A stretch of DNA of 63,889 bases from an uncultured Lewinella sp. Lineage in GTDB: Bacteria > Bacteroidota > Bacteroidia > Chitinophagales > Saprospiraceae. The stretch spans positions 1 through 63,889 of the forward strand of contig CAJXOS010000019.1 of the NCBI GenBank assembly GCA_913057725.1, given 5' to 3'. Under the pieces are notes generated by a model. The model had not been told where the DNA came from. It was given only the letters and a program-made list of their open reading frames with translations, and did no database searches. A program made the position numbers and the translations under genes. The stretch's first letter is position 1. Every line of letters starts with the position of its first letter. Shown one piece after another: positions 15,365-24,552 of the stretch.

Positions 15365-18300
15365 TTACTCCTTCACCACCTTCTGTACCTCGAGCAGGCT
15401 ATTATTCGTGTCCAAAACCTTCACGGTATATAAGCCGGCAGGCAAAGCCGAAATATCGATTGTTTGCGAAGAACTAACCGCAGGGAATATCTGATGAAGA
15501 CGACCAACCGCATCATAAATGCTCACTTGATAAGGTCCTGCACTTCCTTCAATCGTGATCTTATCCTGCGTTGGATTCGGAAACAACTTAATGTCATTAG
15601 CACCCACCACATCATCTGTAGACGTGACATTCGGATTGTAGAAGCCGAAATCGACGGTATTGTTGCCACCAGCATCATAGTTGAAATAGCAATTGAAAGG
15701 GTCTCCGTCATTGAGTGGCTCACCATCTTCCGTCAGGGTGACGATGCCCGACATGATATCGGTGAAAGGATTGCCAGAACCATTGTTATCCAAATCCACA
15801 TCATTGTTGGCGTCGGCTACGAAGTTATTGGTCGATTGGAATCCTTCTAGTGGTTCTCCAGGCCCCCAATTATCTACTTGCCATACAAATACCAGATAGT
15901 TTCCGGGCAGTAAACCGGGGAATCGGTAATAGCCTTCTTCGTCCGTCACTTGTACTCCGCCAAAGCCTTGCCAGTCGGGAATATCATCGCCGTCCGAGTC
16001 TCCCCAAATCACGAGCGAAACACCGGGAATTCCAGGTTCATCTGGGTCGTTGATACCGTCTCTGTCTAGATCGTTCCATACACGGTTTCCGATAGACACG
16101 ATGCCCGGTGATACTTGCTGCTCACAATCACCGTAGCAGTAAGCCATATCATTAATAGCCCGGACCATTTCCTTTCCAATCGCCTTTCCGACGTTGAGGA
16201 AAGTGAGCGCATTATTGTGGAAGTGATGAATACCATCAAAAGGCGATTCAGACGCGTCTTGGTAGAAAGGTTTGGTATCTACAAAGCCTACAGTCCCGCC
16301 ATAGAGATCGTCATTGCAGCCTACTGTTTCCTGGGCCACTGCCACGATCTCTTGCATGCTTTGTACCCAACCATCACCGGTCGCTTCAAAACCACCTTGA
16401 CCAGAGCTGGCGATCACGACTGGAAGATTTGGTGCACCCAAATCCTCGCGAATATCATTGACCAGGTGGTCCAGGTTGCTCTCGTATTCTACCAGGAAGT
16501 TGTTCTCCTCCCCGTCATTCCACCCCTGGAACCAGGCAAAGCCGGTTATCTCATAGTCACTGACACCCAGATCGGGAAATTCAGTATCCAGGTTTTGAGT
16601 AACATCTCGTACCGTTTGTACAATTGCATCGTAGTACTCGCCTGTATCACCATCAGCAGAAGGTGGTCGAAAATCGACGGCGAGATTCTTCCCTCCCCAA
16701 GCTGTTTTGATGATGAGTATAGGATCCTCGTAATACTCATCCAGTTGGTGGGCAAACATCAGCTCTGGGCCAATCAGGTTACTATTGGCACCTTGGCCTA
16801 CCGTCACCTTAGCTCTGGTTGTGTCTCCTTCATTAGCGAAATACAAGAAAGCACCATCTAGGACATTCCAATCATCAACGGTTCCTACCTCTTCCCAATC
16901 TCCGTTGACATCGTTTTGGATGACATGCTCTAGGCTCCCCGGATCATTTTCAGGATCGTTAACCGTTCCTTGTCCCTGCATATTCGATTGGCCCGCTAAA
17001 ACGAATACACGAACCTTATTGGAAGACTTTTCTTGTCTGGTAACAATCGGCACGTAGCCTACTTCCAGACCTGCAGGTGGCTCCACAATCACACCGGGGT
17101 CAAGGGTAGCCAATTCGCCGATAGCTGGTGGAGCATAATATTCATCGCGATGACTCCAATTGCTGTGGATCAGTTCTACCCTCGCTTGCAGGGCATCACG
17201 TACATTAGTGGGTAGGTTAGCATGGATGATAGCTGGTTGATCCACAAATCGGTACCAGTAGTAGGTAACCGTACTGCCGTCGCCAAGATCAGCGGTGAAT
17301 GGCCCTGCAGTAGGGCCAGGACTATTCCAGGGACCATTGGGGTCTTGCCATTGGCAATCGGGTTCGAGAGGGGTCAAATACGTTATCTCTGGTCTAGCAC
17401 TGAGGGGTACCGGAGTATTTACCAAGTTGGTCGCTGCAGGTACACTAGCCTCATCAACACTATGCCATTTGTCATCTGATTCTAGCCGGAAGTATTCTGG
17501 CATTACGAACATATCCTCATCTTCCGTAATGGCATCTAGATCGTATTCGTACCCCATGATATTGGCATTCAGCTGCATGGGGTTCATGTAATCTAGCTCA
17601 ATAGTATTCTCCATTCCAGCGCCGCTGATCTCTCCCACCATGGCACCACCATTATTATTGAAAGACATGCTATAAGCACCCGATTGCATAGCATTAGGAG
17701 ACACTGCGGGGCCGCCGTCAAACCAAGTTTCCATATCGTCCCAAAGTGCACTTTGGTTATAGATCGTAATCTGGTTGAGCAGCATGGAGTTATCATCATT
17801 GCTAGCAGGGTATTGGAGGCGCTCGATCTTAGCATAGGTGTTTCCAGCACCATCATCTGCCATCAAGGCTGGTGATTGCGCGTGCTCGATACCAAAACCA
17901 ATATTAGGTTCAGATGGACGCGTATCCAGAAACAGTCCTTCTAAGGAAGCATCACTCAGGACGGGTTCCGTCCAGAAGGTGGGTAGGAAGAAGGTAGCGG
18001 GCCCTTTAAAGTTGGTGGCATTAAGGAAAAGCGTCCAGCATTGATTGCCGGTGCTAATGTCTACGCCATTGGTTTGCTCCATTCGTTCGGTTAACGGTAG
18101 TGGCGTATAACCATAGCCTAGCATTTCCCCATTGAGGGCCTGTGCCATATTTAGTCCATCCGGAGCCCATAGAAGGCGATTAGATAGCTGCGCTACACCA
18201 TATTTCCCGCCGGGCGTACTCCAATCGCGTTGGCCGTTACCCAGTAGGCCACTTCTTCCCGCACCGGGCCCATTGGCCCAGGCATAGAAGTTGTGAGAAA

Positions 18301-18652
18301 CACCACCCATAATGAATTTCGGTACACTGGTGCCAAAGCGCGTATCGTGCCACCAGCCTAGGCCACCTTCAATAGTGGTATAAAACTGATCGGGTTCGGT
18401 GCCTACACGTCGGGTAGTAAGCCAACAACCGGCTAGTCCCATTTGGAAGTCGCGGGGGCCAGGATATTTATTGAAAATGGGCCAGGCTGCACTGTACAGC
18501 GTATAACCAGCCCCATAGGATTGATCTGAGATATTCTCCGTGTTGATCCAGGTGAAGCCAGAACGGCTTGCGTTGGTTACTTGTGCATCGGCTAAGCTGA
18601 AGGAGAATAGAAAGGTGAAAAGGATTGAAAGTCTAGATAGGGAATAATGCAT
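15365..18652 (-). CDS. T9SS-secreted sialate O-acetylesterase-like protein
   Basis: A 1095-residue multidomain secreted protein. It has a signal peptide (residues 1-23, ending LADAQ), an N-terminal region to ~540 that I do not recognise, then a SASA-type SGNH esterase domain (residues ~547-840) with the nucleophile motif VLAGQSNMQGQG and a late D-G-I-H-H-F-H that supplies the Asp/His. An SdrD B-like domain follows (SIGNRVWNDLDRDGINDPDE, from ~854), and a T9SS type A sorting domain closes the protein (~1015-1095, with KLFPNPTQD and LPAGLYTVKV). It likely removes acetyl groups from sialic acid or other sugars outside the cell. A 13-bp inverted repeat lies in the leader. The other T9SS genes carry no SASA domain. 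Confidence 0.85.
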   Translation of the reverse strand: MHYSLSRLSILFTFLFSFSLADAQVTNASRSGFTWINTENISDQSYGAGYTLYSAAWPIFNKYPGPRDFQMGLAGCWLTTRRVGTEPDQFYTTIEGGLGWWHDTRFGTSVPKFIMGGVSHNFYAWANGPGAGRSGLLGNGQRDWSTPGGKYGVAQLSNRLLWAPDGLNMAQALNGEMLGYGYTPLPLTERMEQTNGVDISTGNQCWTLFLNATNFKGPATFFLPTFWTEPVLSDASLEGLFLDTRPSEPNIGFGIEHAQSPALMADDGAGNTYAKIERLQYPASNDDNSMLLNQITIYNQSALWDDMETWFDGGPAVSPNAMQSGAYSMSFNNNGGAMVGEISGAGMENTIELDYMNPMQLNANIMGYEYDLDAITEDEDMFVMPEYFRLESDDKWHSVDEASVPAATNLVNTPVPLSARPEITYLTPLEPDCQWQDPNGPWNSPGPTAGPFTADLGDGSTVTYYWYRFVDQPAIIHANLPTNVRDALQARVELIHSNWSHRDEYYAPPAIGELATLDPGVIVEPPAGLEVGYVPIVTRQEKSSNKVRVFVLAGQSNMQGQGTVNDPENDPGSLEHVIQNDVNGDWEEVGTVDDWNVLDGAFLYFANEGDTTRAKVTVGQGANSNLIGPELMFAHQLDEYYEDPILIIKTAWGGKNLAVDFRPPSADGDTGEYYDAIVQTVRDVTQNLDTEFPDLGVSDYEITGFAWFQGWNDGEENNFLVEYESNLDHLVNDIREDLGAPNLPVVIASSGQGGFEATGDGWVQSMQEIVAVAQETVGCNDDLYGGTVGFVDTKPFYQDASESPFDGIHHFHNNALTFLNVGKAIGKEMVRAINDMAYCYGDCEQQVSPGIVSIGNRVWNDLDRDGINDPDEPGIPGVSLVIWGDSDGDDIPDWQGFGGVQVTDEEGYYRFPGLLPGNYLVFVWQVDNWGPGEPLEGFQSTNNFVADANNDVDLDNNGSGNPFTDIMSGIVTLTEDGEPLNDGDPFNCYFNYDAGGNNTVDFGFYNPNVTSTDDVVGANDIKLFPNPTQDKITIEGSAGPYQVSIYDAVGRLHQIFPAVSSSQTIDISALPAGLYTVKVLDTNNSLLEVQKVVKE

Positions 18653-18655
18653 AGT

Positions 18656-18745
18656 GTGGCGCCTTAGTGTTGTTGAAAGCTCGAATTAAGGATTTATCCA
18701 CTAAAGATAAATGAACGGGAGCAGTAATCTTTACTAAGGCGCCAC
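18656..18745 (-). promoter_or_regulatory. Structured leader of the esterase gene
   Basis: Perfect 13-bp inverted repeat: GTGGCGCCTTAGT at 18656-18668 and its complement at 18733-18745, separated by 64 nt. The proximal arm ends three bases before the esterase start codon, so pairing in the mRNA would cover the ribosome entry site. Inside lies a second stem (18702-18708 with 18727-18733, TAAAGAT/ATCTTTA). This looks like a folded leader, provided transcription starts beyond 18745. Confidence 0.45.
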
Positions 18746-18806
18746 CTCTACGATTGAATCTTTTTATTTGTCTTATAGATGGCCCTACTTAGGCCAAGGA
18801 TATCAC

Positions 18807-19178
18807 CTAGGCGGCTGGTTGAGTCTCCATTTTCTGGTAGTACCAATATGAAATAGCGAGTAACACTAGTGGTATTGTGGGCCCAAAAGCTTGTCCATCG
18901 CCCGCATTCAGGTGCGCTACAATAGCCAAGACCAAATCAATAGCAAATCCGAGGTAGGCTAACTTTTTGATGAGCGGATTGTCAATGAACCAGATGGCCG
19001 CAATACCCAATATCTTAGCGATGGCTAAAGGGTAAATAATTACGGTAGGAACACCTAAACTGGTGAACATCTCGCTGACCATCTCATAATTGATGAAGTA
19101 CGTAACGGCACCAGCTAAAAGCATTAAACTAAATATGCCAGTCACAACTCTGTAGATAATCAAATCTCTTTTATTCAT
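18807..19178 (-). CDS. DoxX-like membrane protein
   Basis: A 123-residue protein with four hydrophobic segments (residues ~9-29, 44-62, 68-88 and 97-114) and DoxX-like features: an N-terminal helix followed by a short conserved loop, and the mid-protein PLAIAKILGIAAIWF and LAYLGFAIDLVLAIVAHL. It is divergently arranged with the HxlR gene at 19267 and has a -7 element TATGTTTG (19195-19202) close to its start, with a palindromic operator just beyond. Expression is therefore probably HxlR-controlled. The biochemical role of this DoxX branch is not known. Confidence 0.8.
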   Translation of the reverse strand: MNKRDLIIYRVVTGIFSLMLLAGAVTYFINYEMVSEMFTSLGVPTVIIYPLAIAKILGIAAIWFIDNPLIKKLAYLGFAIDLVLAIVAHLNAGDGQAFGPTIPLVLLAISYWYYQKMETQPAA

Positions 19179-19228
19179 GTCCTTGTTTTTTTTGCAAACA
19201 TAGGCGAGTCGATGTACATTGGGAAGCG

Positions 19229-19245
19229 ACTATACAAAATATAGT
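19229..19245. promoter_or_regulatory. HxlR-type operator between HxlR and DoxX-like genes
   Basis: A 17-bp inverted repeat, ACTATACAAAATATAGT, has the same length and outer ACT...AGT bases as the operators at 13622-13675. It is followed by a looser related half site (GTATAG) at 19257-19262. It lies upstream of the DoxX-like -7 element TATGTTTG at 19195-19202. It also overlaps the most upstream possible HxlR start codon, which argues for the later start at 19267. Confidence 0.6.
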
Positions 19246-19266
19246 GGTATCAAAAAGTATAGCTAC

Positions 19267-19665
19267 ATGGCAGAAAAAGAAGTCAAAGTCCCCCTAAAAG
19301 AGCACTTCGGCAACTACATGCTCCCCATGAGAGACGCACTCGAAATCTTTAGTGGCAAGTGGAAAATACCCATTATCGCAGCACTCAATTTTTACGAAAC
19401 CTGTGGCTTCAAGGAGCTAGAGCGTATAGTGGAGGGAATTACGCCCCGAATGCTTTCAAAAGAGCTGAAACTGCTGGAAGAGAATTTACTCATTACCAGA
19501 ACAGTAAAGGATACCCGTCCGGTGACCGTCACCTATAGTATCACTGAGTACGGAAAGACTTGTAGCTCGGTTATGAGTGCACTGTACCGCTGGGGTGTGG
19601 AGCACCGCAAAAGGATCTTTAATATCGAGGGAGAAATCCCGGCCGATGCTTGGGGCGATTGCTAA
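19267..19665 (+). CDS. HxlR-family transcriptional regulator
   Basis: A 132-residue regulator counted from the methionine at 19267 (MAEKEVKVPL). A longer reading frame begins at 19219, but it runs through the palindromic operator, so I reject that start. The winged helix is clear: ALEIFSGKWKIPIIAALNF, then GITPRMLSKELKLLEENLLI as the recognition part, then the wing VTVTYSITEYGKT. In place of the usual N-terminal C-P there is MLPMRDALE, so this member lacks the classic redox cysteine at that position. It probably controls the divergent DoxX-like gene and itself. It ends convergently with the APH-like gene. Confidence 0.88.
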   Translation: MAEKEVKVPLKEHFGNYMLPMRDALEIFSGKWKIPIIAALNFYETCGFKELERIVEGITPRMLSKELKLLEENLLITRTVKDTRPVTVTYSITEYGKTCSSVMSALYRWGVEHRKRIFNIEGEIPADAWGDC

Positions 19666-19701
19666 TCCTGGAGCATAGCGAATGACTCATTGGGGATACG
19701 A

Positions 19702-20631
19702 CTATAAACTATGGTATAACTCCATAATCTTGTGACGTTTCTGCTCTACTCTATCCCAGTTGATCTCCCCGCTTGAGTTGCTATTGAATCGGATACCTTC
19801 TTCACTTAGCCAGAGGACTAAATTAAAGATAGCATACACGACAACGATTTCTTGCTGCAGCTGATCCAAGCCCTGATTCTTAATGATCTCTTGGATGTAA
19901 GTCGTCCCTTTCTCATCTCCGTACCATTCCGCTATCATTCTTCCAATGGCCTCCAGGTAATCTCCTTTGATCAGAAAGTCCAGGTCCACCAAGCCATTGA
20001 ATTTACCGTCATGAATCATCACATTCTTGGAGCAGATATCATCGTAGTAAATGCGGGGCTGTACCGATAAGAAATAAGCCTCGTATTTATCCAATAGCTC
20101 TTGCCGTATGGTAAGGATCTCTTGATTGATAACTTTTGAAGCGGCATTTCGCTCTTGGATGGTTTTAGTATGCCCCGCAAAACCATCTAGCAGACTTTCG
20201 TGGTGTTCTTCATTTAAGCCTGTCATCAGCCCAAAGTCAGTGGCCACGGGTAGCGTATTGAACTTATCGAAAACCTGGGACACTTCCTTGGCAATCTGTT
20301 TGAGTTGGGCAGAAGTTAGCTCCTTAAATACCAACAAGAGATCTTGCCCTTCTAGTTTGGATTGGACTTGAAAGCAAAATGGAAAGACCGTCTTGGAATA
20401 GTCTTCGTGGAGAATTATGGGAGTTTTGATCTCTAGCTGTTGAAAGAGTGGGAGAAAGCGATGTGTACCGTAGAGCCACTCCTTTTCTTTATTCATTCGC
20501 AGTATAACACTCTCAGTTTCGTACCGCAATTCGTAGACCTCGTTACACATGCCGATAGTCTTACGAATTATTTCAAGGGGAGCGCTTCCCAGGTATTGGG
20601 TGCCAATCTGCTCAATAGCCTTTCTGTCCAT
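19702..20631 (-). CDS. Aminoglycoside-phosphotransferase-like kinase with altered catalytic loop
   Basis: A 309-residue protein of the APH/choline-kinase superfamily: an N-lobe with SVILRMNKEKEW (nucleotide-binding strands) and a C-lobe with the catalytic loop near residue 195, YYDDICSKNVMI, followed by the metal-binding GLVDLDF. The family normally shows H-x-D-x-x-x-x-N; here the histidine is a tyrosine (Y-D-D-I-C-S-K-N), while the base Asp, the Asn and the later DLD are kept. It is probably still active as a small-molecule kinase, but the substrate is unknown. There is no reason to call it a drug-resistance enzyme. Confidence 0.75.
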   Translation of the reverse strand: MDRKAIEQIGTQYLGSAPLEIIRKTIGMCNEVYELRYETESVILRMNKEKEWLYGTHRFLPLFQQLEIKTPIILHEDYSKTVFPFCFQVQSKLEGQDLLLVFKELTSAQLKQIAKEVSQVFDKFNTLPVATDFGLMTGLNEEHHESLLDGFAGHTKTIQERNAASKVINQEILTIRQELLDKYEAYFLSVQPRIYYDDICSKNVMIHDGKFNGLVDLDFLIKGDYLEAIGRMIAEWYGDEKGTTYIQEIIKNQGLDQLQQEIVVVYAIFNLVLWLSEEGIRFNSNSSGEINWDRVEQKRHKIMELYHSL

Positions 20632-20714
20632 TCAGATTCTGTTAATCCTTACCCGCTACGGGCACTTATCTCAACCAGAGCACTGACCTTTTTAGTTCCC
20701 TGCGGGACATTCCT

Positions 20715-22445
20715 TTACCGAAGAATCAGTAAGCGTTGCATATTGAGTTCTCCATATTCACTCTCAGCCTGTAGGTAGTATACACCTGGAGTAAGTCCTG
20801 TTGGACGCCAACCCAGTTGATGGCCCCCTTCCGTAAATTGCTGGTCTGCAATAGTGCCAATAGGAGTACCTAACACATCGTAAAGTGTCAATTTGATCTT
20901 ACCCGCTCGGCTAGACTGTAGCTGGATGGTGGTCTCGGATTGAACCGGATTTGGGAATATGGAAAGTTGCAACGCCTGGGATTCCCGCTCACTCGGCCGA
21001 ACGGCTACCACTTCTTCTGGCTCGATGAAGCTATAGTACACATCCTGTTCTCCATTGAACGTGGCTGCCCAGGCGAGATGGGCTCCCTCATCATCGGAAA
21101 TCATATGGTTGTAGTCACCAATCTTTGATTGATTGGGCCAACCCAGGTGAGGATCGAAGGCCTCCGATAGGCGTTCGTTCTCCGACCAGGTCAGGCCGCC
21201 ATCCAGTGAGTAGGAATAGTAGAGCGACGACAATACCGTTCCAGGATTGTCGCGGGTATCCAACCAGGTAACATCAATGCGGCCATTCGGTGCAACACTC
21301 AAGGAGCCAAACCACTGCCAATTATTTACGTCGTTGTCCGTATTGATCGGAATAGCCTCCGACCAGGTTAGCCCTTGATCGGTACTCCGCGAGAACATCA
21401 TATCCGCTGGATCATTACTATCAGATCGGTTGACACTGGAGAGCAGATACACATTCCCATAATTATCCGTGAGCGAATAATCAGCTGCTACCCACACCTG
21501 TCCCAACATTCCTCCTGGGTTTGGGCCAGCATAGAGCGCTTGTTCTCCTTTCAGATCAACCGTAATATTTCGATCCCATAGTACCGCCGCGTTAGGATCA
21601 TTTGCAGTAGTGGAGCGAAGTACTTTAAAGGTATTATTCCATCCGCCACAAGCGTACAGATTTCCTTCCGGCCCTACAGCCAGCGTCCCTCTTGTAGGAT
21701 TATTCGGTACTGTGGCACAATCTTCATACGTGGTCCCTTCATCAGTCGAGCGGGTGAAGGATCCGTTGGAACAAGCCGAGAATTGCGCCTTCCAGAAAGC
21801 GTAGATATGGCCATCCGCCTCCAGCCCGGTCTTATCAATGACCATCCATTGCTTATCGCCACCATAGGCGTAAGTTTTATCCTCCCAGATAGAGAGATTA
21901 TCCGTCTTGAATACATCACAGACGAAGCCCTCTGCCAAGCTGTTGTAGTAGAAATTGCCTTCGCTGTCGGTGTCTAGGACAGGGTCAGAACGAAAGAGCT
22001 CAGCCTCAATTGGCTCGCGATAATTCCAGGTGGTGCCGCCATCTTCACTATAGCCAATACCCGCCTGGCGAAAGTTGCTGGTGATGGTTTCGAATTGTCG
22101 CCAACCAATAGCCATACGGTTGGGGTTGGTGGGGTCTATAGCCAATGAAGGCTCGTTGGCCGCATCCCCTACGATATTGTTGCCACTAGAATCTACATTC
22201 ACCTGCGTGATGGTAAAGTTGCTGGTGGAAAACTGATAGGCGGGCCCTCTGACCTTATCTGCTTCCTTTACTCGAACATAAGGGTCAGTAGGTTTCTCAT
22301 CCTGATAATAATGAGGGCGATCAGGGTCTGTTCTTTCTATTTCTTGGGCGCTTATCGTGCTCAGACTACAATTGAAAAACAGAAGAAGAGGGAGTAACAG
22401 CAGCGTAGAATTTGAGAGCGTCGTATTGACTAGTACCGGTTTCAT
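20715..22445 (-). CDS. T9SS-secreted BNR/sialidase-like beta-propeller
   Basis: A 576-residue secreted protein. The signal peptide is long and ends near residue 33 (TISAQ). The body is a BNR/Asp-box propeller with motifs such as YSEDGGTTW, RSTDEGTTY, RSTDQGLTW and YSLDGGLTW. I do not see the sialidase FRIP motif, so exo-sialidase activity is uncertain. The C-terminal T9SS type A domain has LSIFPNPVQSE, ...TLYDVLGTPIG... and LTPGVYYLQAE. It lies in the same neighbourhood as the sialate-esterase-like T9SS gene, with an A-rich start region (AATAAAAACGCC). Confidence 0.85.
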   Translation of the reverse strand: MKPVLVNTTLSNSTLLLLPLLLFFNCSLSTISAQEIERTDPDRPHYYQDEKPTDPYVRVKEADKVRGPAYQFSTSNFTITQVNVDSSGNNIVGDAANEPSLAIDPTNPNRMAIGWRQFETITSNFRQAGIGYSEDGGTTWNYREPIEAELFRSDPVLDTDSEGNFYYNSLAEGFVCDVFKTDNLSIWEDKTYAYGGDKQWMVIDKTGLEADGHIYAFWKAQFSACSNGSFTRSTDEGTTYEDCATVPNNPTRGTLAVGPEGNLYACGGWNNTFKVLRSTTANDPNAAVLWDRNITVDLKGEQALYAGPNPGGMLGQVWVAADYSLTDNYGNVYLLSSVNRSDSNDPADMMFSRSTDQGLTWSEAIPINTDNDVNNWQWFGSLSVAPNGRIDVTWLDTRDNPGTVLSSLYYSYSLDGGLTWSENERLSEAFDPHLGWPNQSKIGDYNHMISDDEGAHLAWAATFNGEQDVYYSFIEPEEVVAVRPSERESQALQLSIFPNPVQSETTIQLQSSRAGKIKLTLYDVLGTPIGTIADQQFTEGGHQLGWRPTGLTPGVYYLQAESEYGELNMQRLLILR

Positions 22446-22639
22446 CGGTCGGCGTTTTTATTGAGACATAGAGCGATGATCAAACGAGAGCATCACCCTC
22501 GCTAAAGCGAGCGCGTAAACCCGATTGGTAAGCGGGCTGTAAGCTGTACTAAATTAGGAAATCTTAGGACAATGATCTGGGCAGACCACTCTAGACTATT
22601 GGCGAATAAGGTCAATTACCATTTGGAAGCTGCTCCGCC

Positions 22640-23569
22640 TCAGTAATATGTCATCTCTCTTGTCACAATTCGATCTAGTACCTCGTCAATGTACTCTTCC
22701 CTTTTGGTCCAGTTACCCAACTCGTCATATTCCAAGTACTGATAGGTATACCTCCGGTATTCGTTCGACTTACCGCTTTTCAACTTTTGTACTTGAATCA
22801 GATCGCCACCATCGCTGTAGAAATAGTATTCCTCTGCTTTGACTCTGCCTTGATAGGTCAGGCGATGCTCCAATTTGTCACCATTCTCCTTTCGCTTTAT
22901 GGTACGACGTTCCTGCTCCTCCCCCGCAGTATTGTAGTTTACTTGTGTCTCTATCAGGTTGTCTAGCTGATAGAGGGTCTCTTTCAATAGTTGATCCTGC
23001 GAATTGTAACGCTTACAGCTTAGGGTATTGCCATCGCGCTCGAAACGATAGATACTCTTAAAAGCTGCTGCCGGATCAAAGATGGTATCACCACCGCTGA
23101 GGTAAGATTTGTATTCCGTGAGCAAAGCAATTTGTCCGCTTAACCCATCCGGCAGGATAGCATCCCATCTGGTCTGTTCTTCGGTAGCAGGTTCCATATA
23201 TTGGATTTCCCGAAGAACTAGTTCACGCGACATTGACGAAATCACTCGCAGCTGCTTCGTCCAATTTCCGTGCTCATCGTACTCGTAGGTATAGCGATCC
23301 GACGAGTACTCATTATCCACTCCAAGGAGGTTTCCGTTTTCGTCGTATTTCAAGGTCCCACGCAGTCTCCTTGTTCCATCCGGATTGACAGCCCCGAACT
23401 CGAGCATTTGTCCGCGCTCGTTATACACTTTATATTCCTGGCCTTGCAAGGCATGATCCCCCCTCCCCGAAAAGTAGGCTGTTGTAATAGACTCAACTAT
23501 AGCATCTGACTTATCCTGACCCATTAGTCCAAGTGACAAGAACATAAACGCAAACAGCAATCTTCTCAT
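22640..23569 (-). CDS. Secreted YD-repeat-like protein
   Basis: A 309-residue exported protein with a short signal peptide (MRRLLFAFMFLSLGLMGQ). The mature protein is made of YD/RHS-like strands: LKYDENGNLLGVDN, YTYEYDEHGNWTKQLRV and, near the end, YDELGNWTKREEY. The unit Y-D-E-x-G-N-W-T-K-R followed some residues later by R-E-I/M-x-Y occurs twice. A related unit is in the protein at 5672-7048. Many Bacteroidota have such proteins of unknown role; a structural or toxin-associated role is only a guess. Confidence 0.6.
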   Translation of the reverse strand: MRRLLFAFMFLSLGLMGQDKSDAIVESITTAYFSGRGDHALQGQEYKVYNERGQMLEFGAVNPDGTRRLRGTLKYDENGNLLGVDNEYSSDRYTYEYDEHGNWTKQLRVISSMSRELVLREIQYMEPATEEQTRWDAILPDGLSGQIALLTEYKSYLSGGDTIFDPAAAFKSIYRFERDGNTLSCKRYNSQDQLLKETLYQLDNLIETQVNYNTAGEEQERRTIKRKENGDKLEHRLTYQGRVKAEEYYFYSDGGDLIQVQKLKSGKSNEYRRYTYQYLEYDELGNWTKREEYIDEVLDRIVTREMTYY

Positions 23570-23623
23570 AGGTTAGGAATATAGCATTTCACAATTTTGC
23601 TGAAGGGCACAAAGTACAGAGAG

Positions 23624-24451
23624 CTACTCCACGTGCGAGAGATCCTCCCCTAGCCTTCTGTTCTGATTGAGCGCCTCAATTTGGCCCATCTGACTCGCAC
23701 TTAATTCAAAGTCAAAAATACCAATGTTCTCGGCAATCCGCTTAGGGTTTGTAGACTTAGGAATGACGGCTACCCCTCGTTGAATCAACCAACGCAAGCT
23801 GATCTGCACAGCAGACTTATCGTGGGCATTTCCAATCGCTACCAGCTCTGGAATCTGTAGTACTTCCCCCATCATGATAGGACGCCAGGCTTCCAATTGG
23901 ATTTGATGCGTTTTGGAAAATTCGAGCAACTCATTTTGGCTCAAGTGCGGATGCATCTCCACTTGATTGAGTGCGGGTACAATCCCCGTATGCTCCATCA
24001 AGTCCTCCAATTGTTGGATGCTAAAATTGCATACACCGATCGCCTTAGCGCGCCCTTCCGTATACAGCTGTTCCAGTGCGCGATAGGTGTCTTTGTATTT
24101 GCTTTTAACGGGCCAATGGATCAGGTAAAGATCGACATAGTCTGTCTGTAGGCGCTGCAGACTTTGCTCAAAGGAGCGCAGGGTTTTGTCATAACCTTGC
24201 TCTGTATTCCAAACCTTGGTGGTCAGGAAAATTTCACTCCGCTTGAACCCACTGTCTTTGATCCCTCTGCCCACTCCTTCCTCATTCCCGTAAGCGGCAG
24301 CTGTATCAATTTTGCGATACCCATTTTGCAGCGCAGATTGAATCGCGCCCTCCACCTCGCCGTCATTCTGAGCGAAAAGAACGCCCAGGCCGACGGAAGG
24401 CATTTTGAGGTCATTGTTGAGCGTGAAAGTTTGGAGTGCTGGTGAAGACAT
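23624..24451 (-). CDS. Aldo/keto reductase
   Basis: A 275-residue enzyme of the AKR superfamily, close to the 2,5-diketo-D-gluconate-reductase branch by length and sequence. The catalytic tetrad is visible as D49, Y54, K79 and H112 (KIDTAAAYGN, LTTKVWN, LYLIHWP). The NADPH-binding C-terminal part contains VAVIPKSTNPKRIAENIGIF. It reduces aldehydes or ketones with NADPH; the substrate is not deducible. It is a single gene, two genes away from an NQO-type reductase, consistent with a small redox cluster but not an operon. Confidence 0.92.
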   Translation of the reverse strand: MSSPALQTFTLNNDLKMPSVGLGVLFAQNDGEVEGAIQSALQNGYRKIDTAAAYGNEEGVGRGIKDSGFKRSEIFLTTKVWNTEQGYDKTLRSFEQSLQRLQTDYVDLYLIHWPVKSKYKDTYRALEQLYTEGRAKAIGVCNFSIQQLEDLMEHTGIVPALNQVEMHPHLSQNELLEFSKTHQIQLEAWRPIMMGEVLQIPELVAIGNAHDKSAVQISLRWLIQRGVAVIPKSTNPKRIAENIGIFDFELSASQMGQIEALNQNRRLGEDLSHVE

Positions 24452-24552
24452 GTTGATATCGTGTGATGGCTAAAGGTAGTCAAGATTAACTACCGTTAGA
24501 ATAACACCTTTGCCAGAGCAAAAGGTCCAACTCAAGATAAAACAAGACAACA

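Noticed and set aside
19219..19266. Upstream start for the second HxlR gene
   Set aside because: The extra codons run through the operator palindrome and have no HxlR similarity.
19702..20631. Annotation as an aminoglycoside resistance gene
   Set aside because: Only the superfamily fold is supported; many members are unrelated small-molecule kinases and the catalytic loop is atypical.
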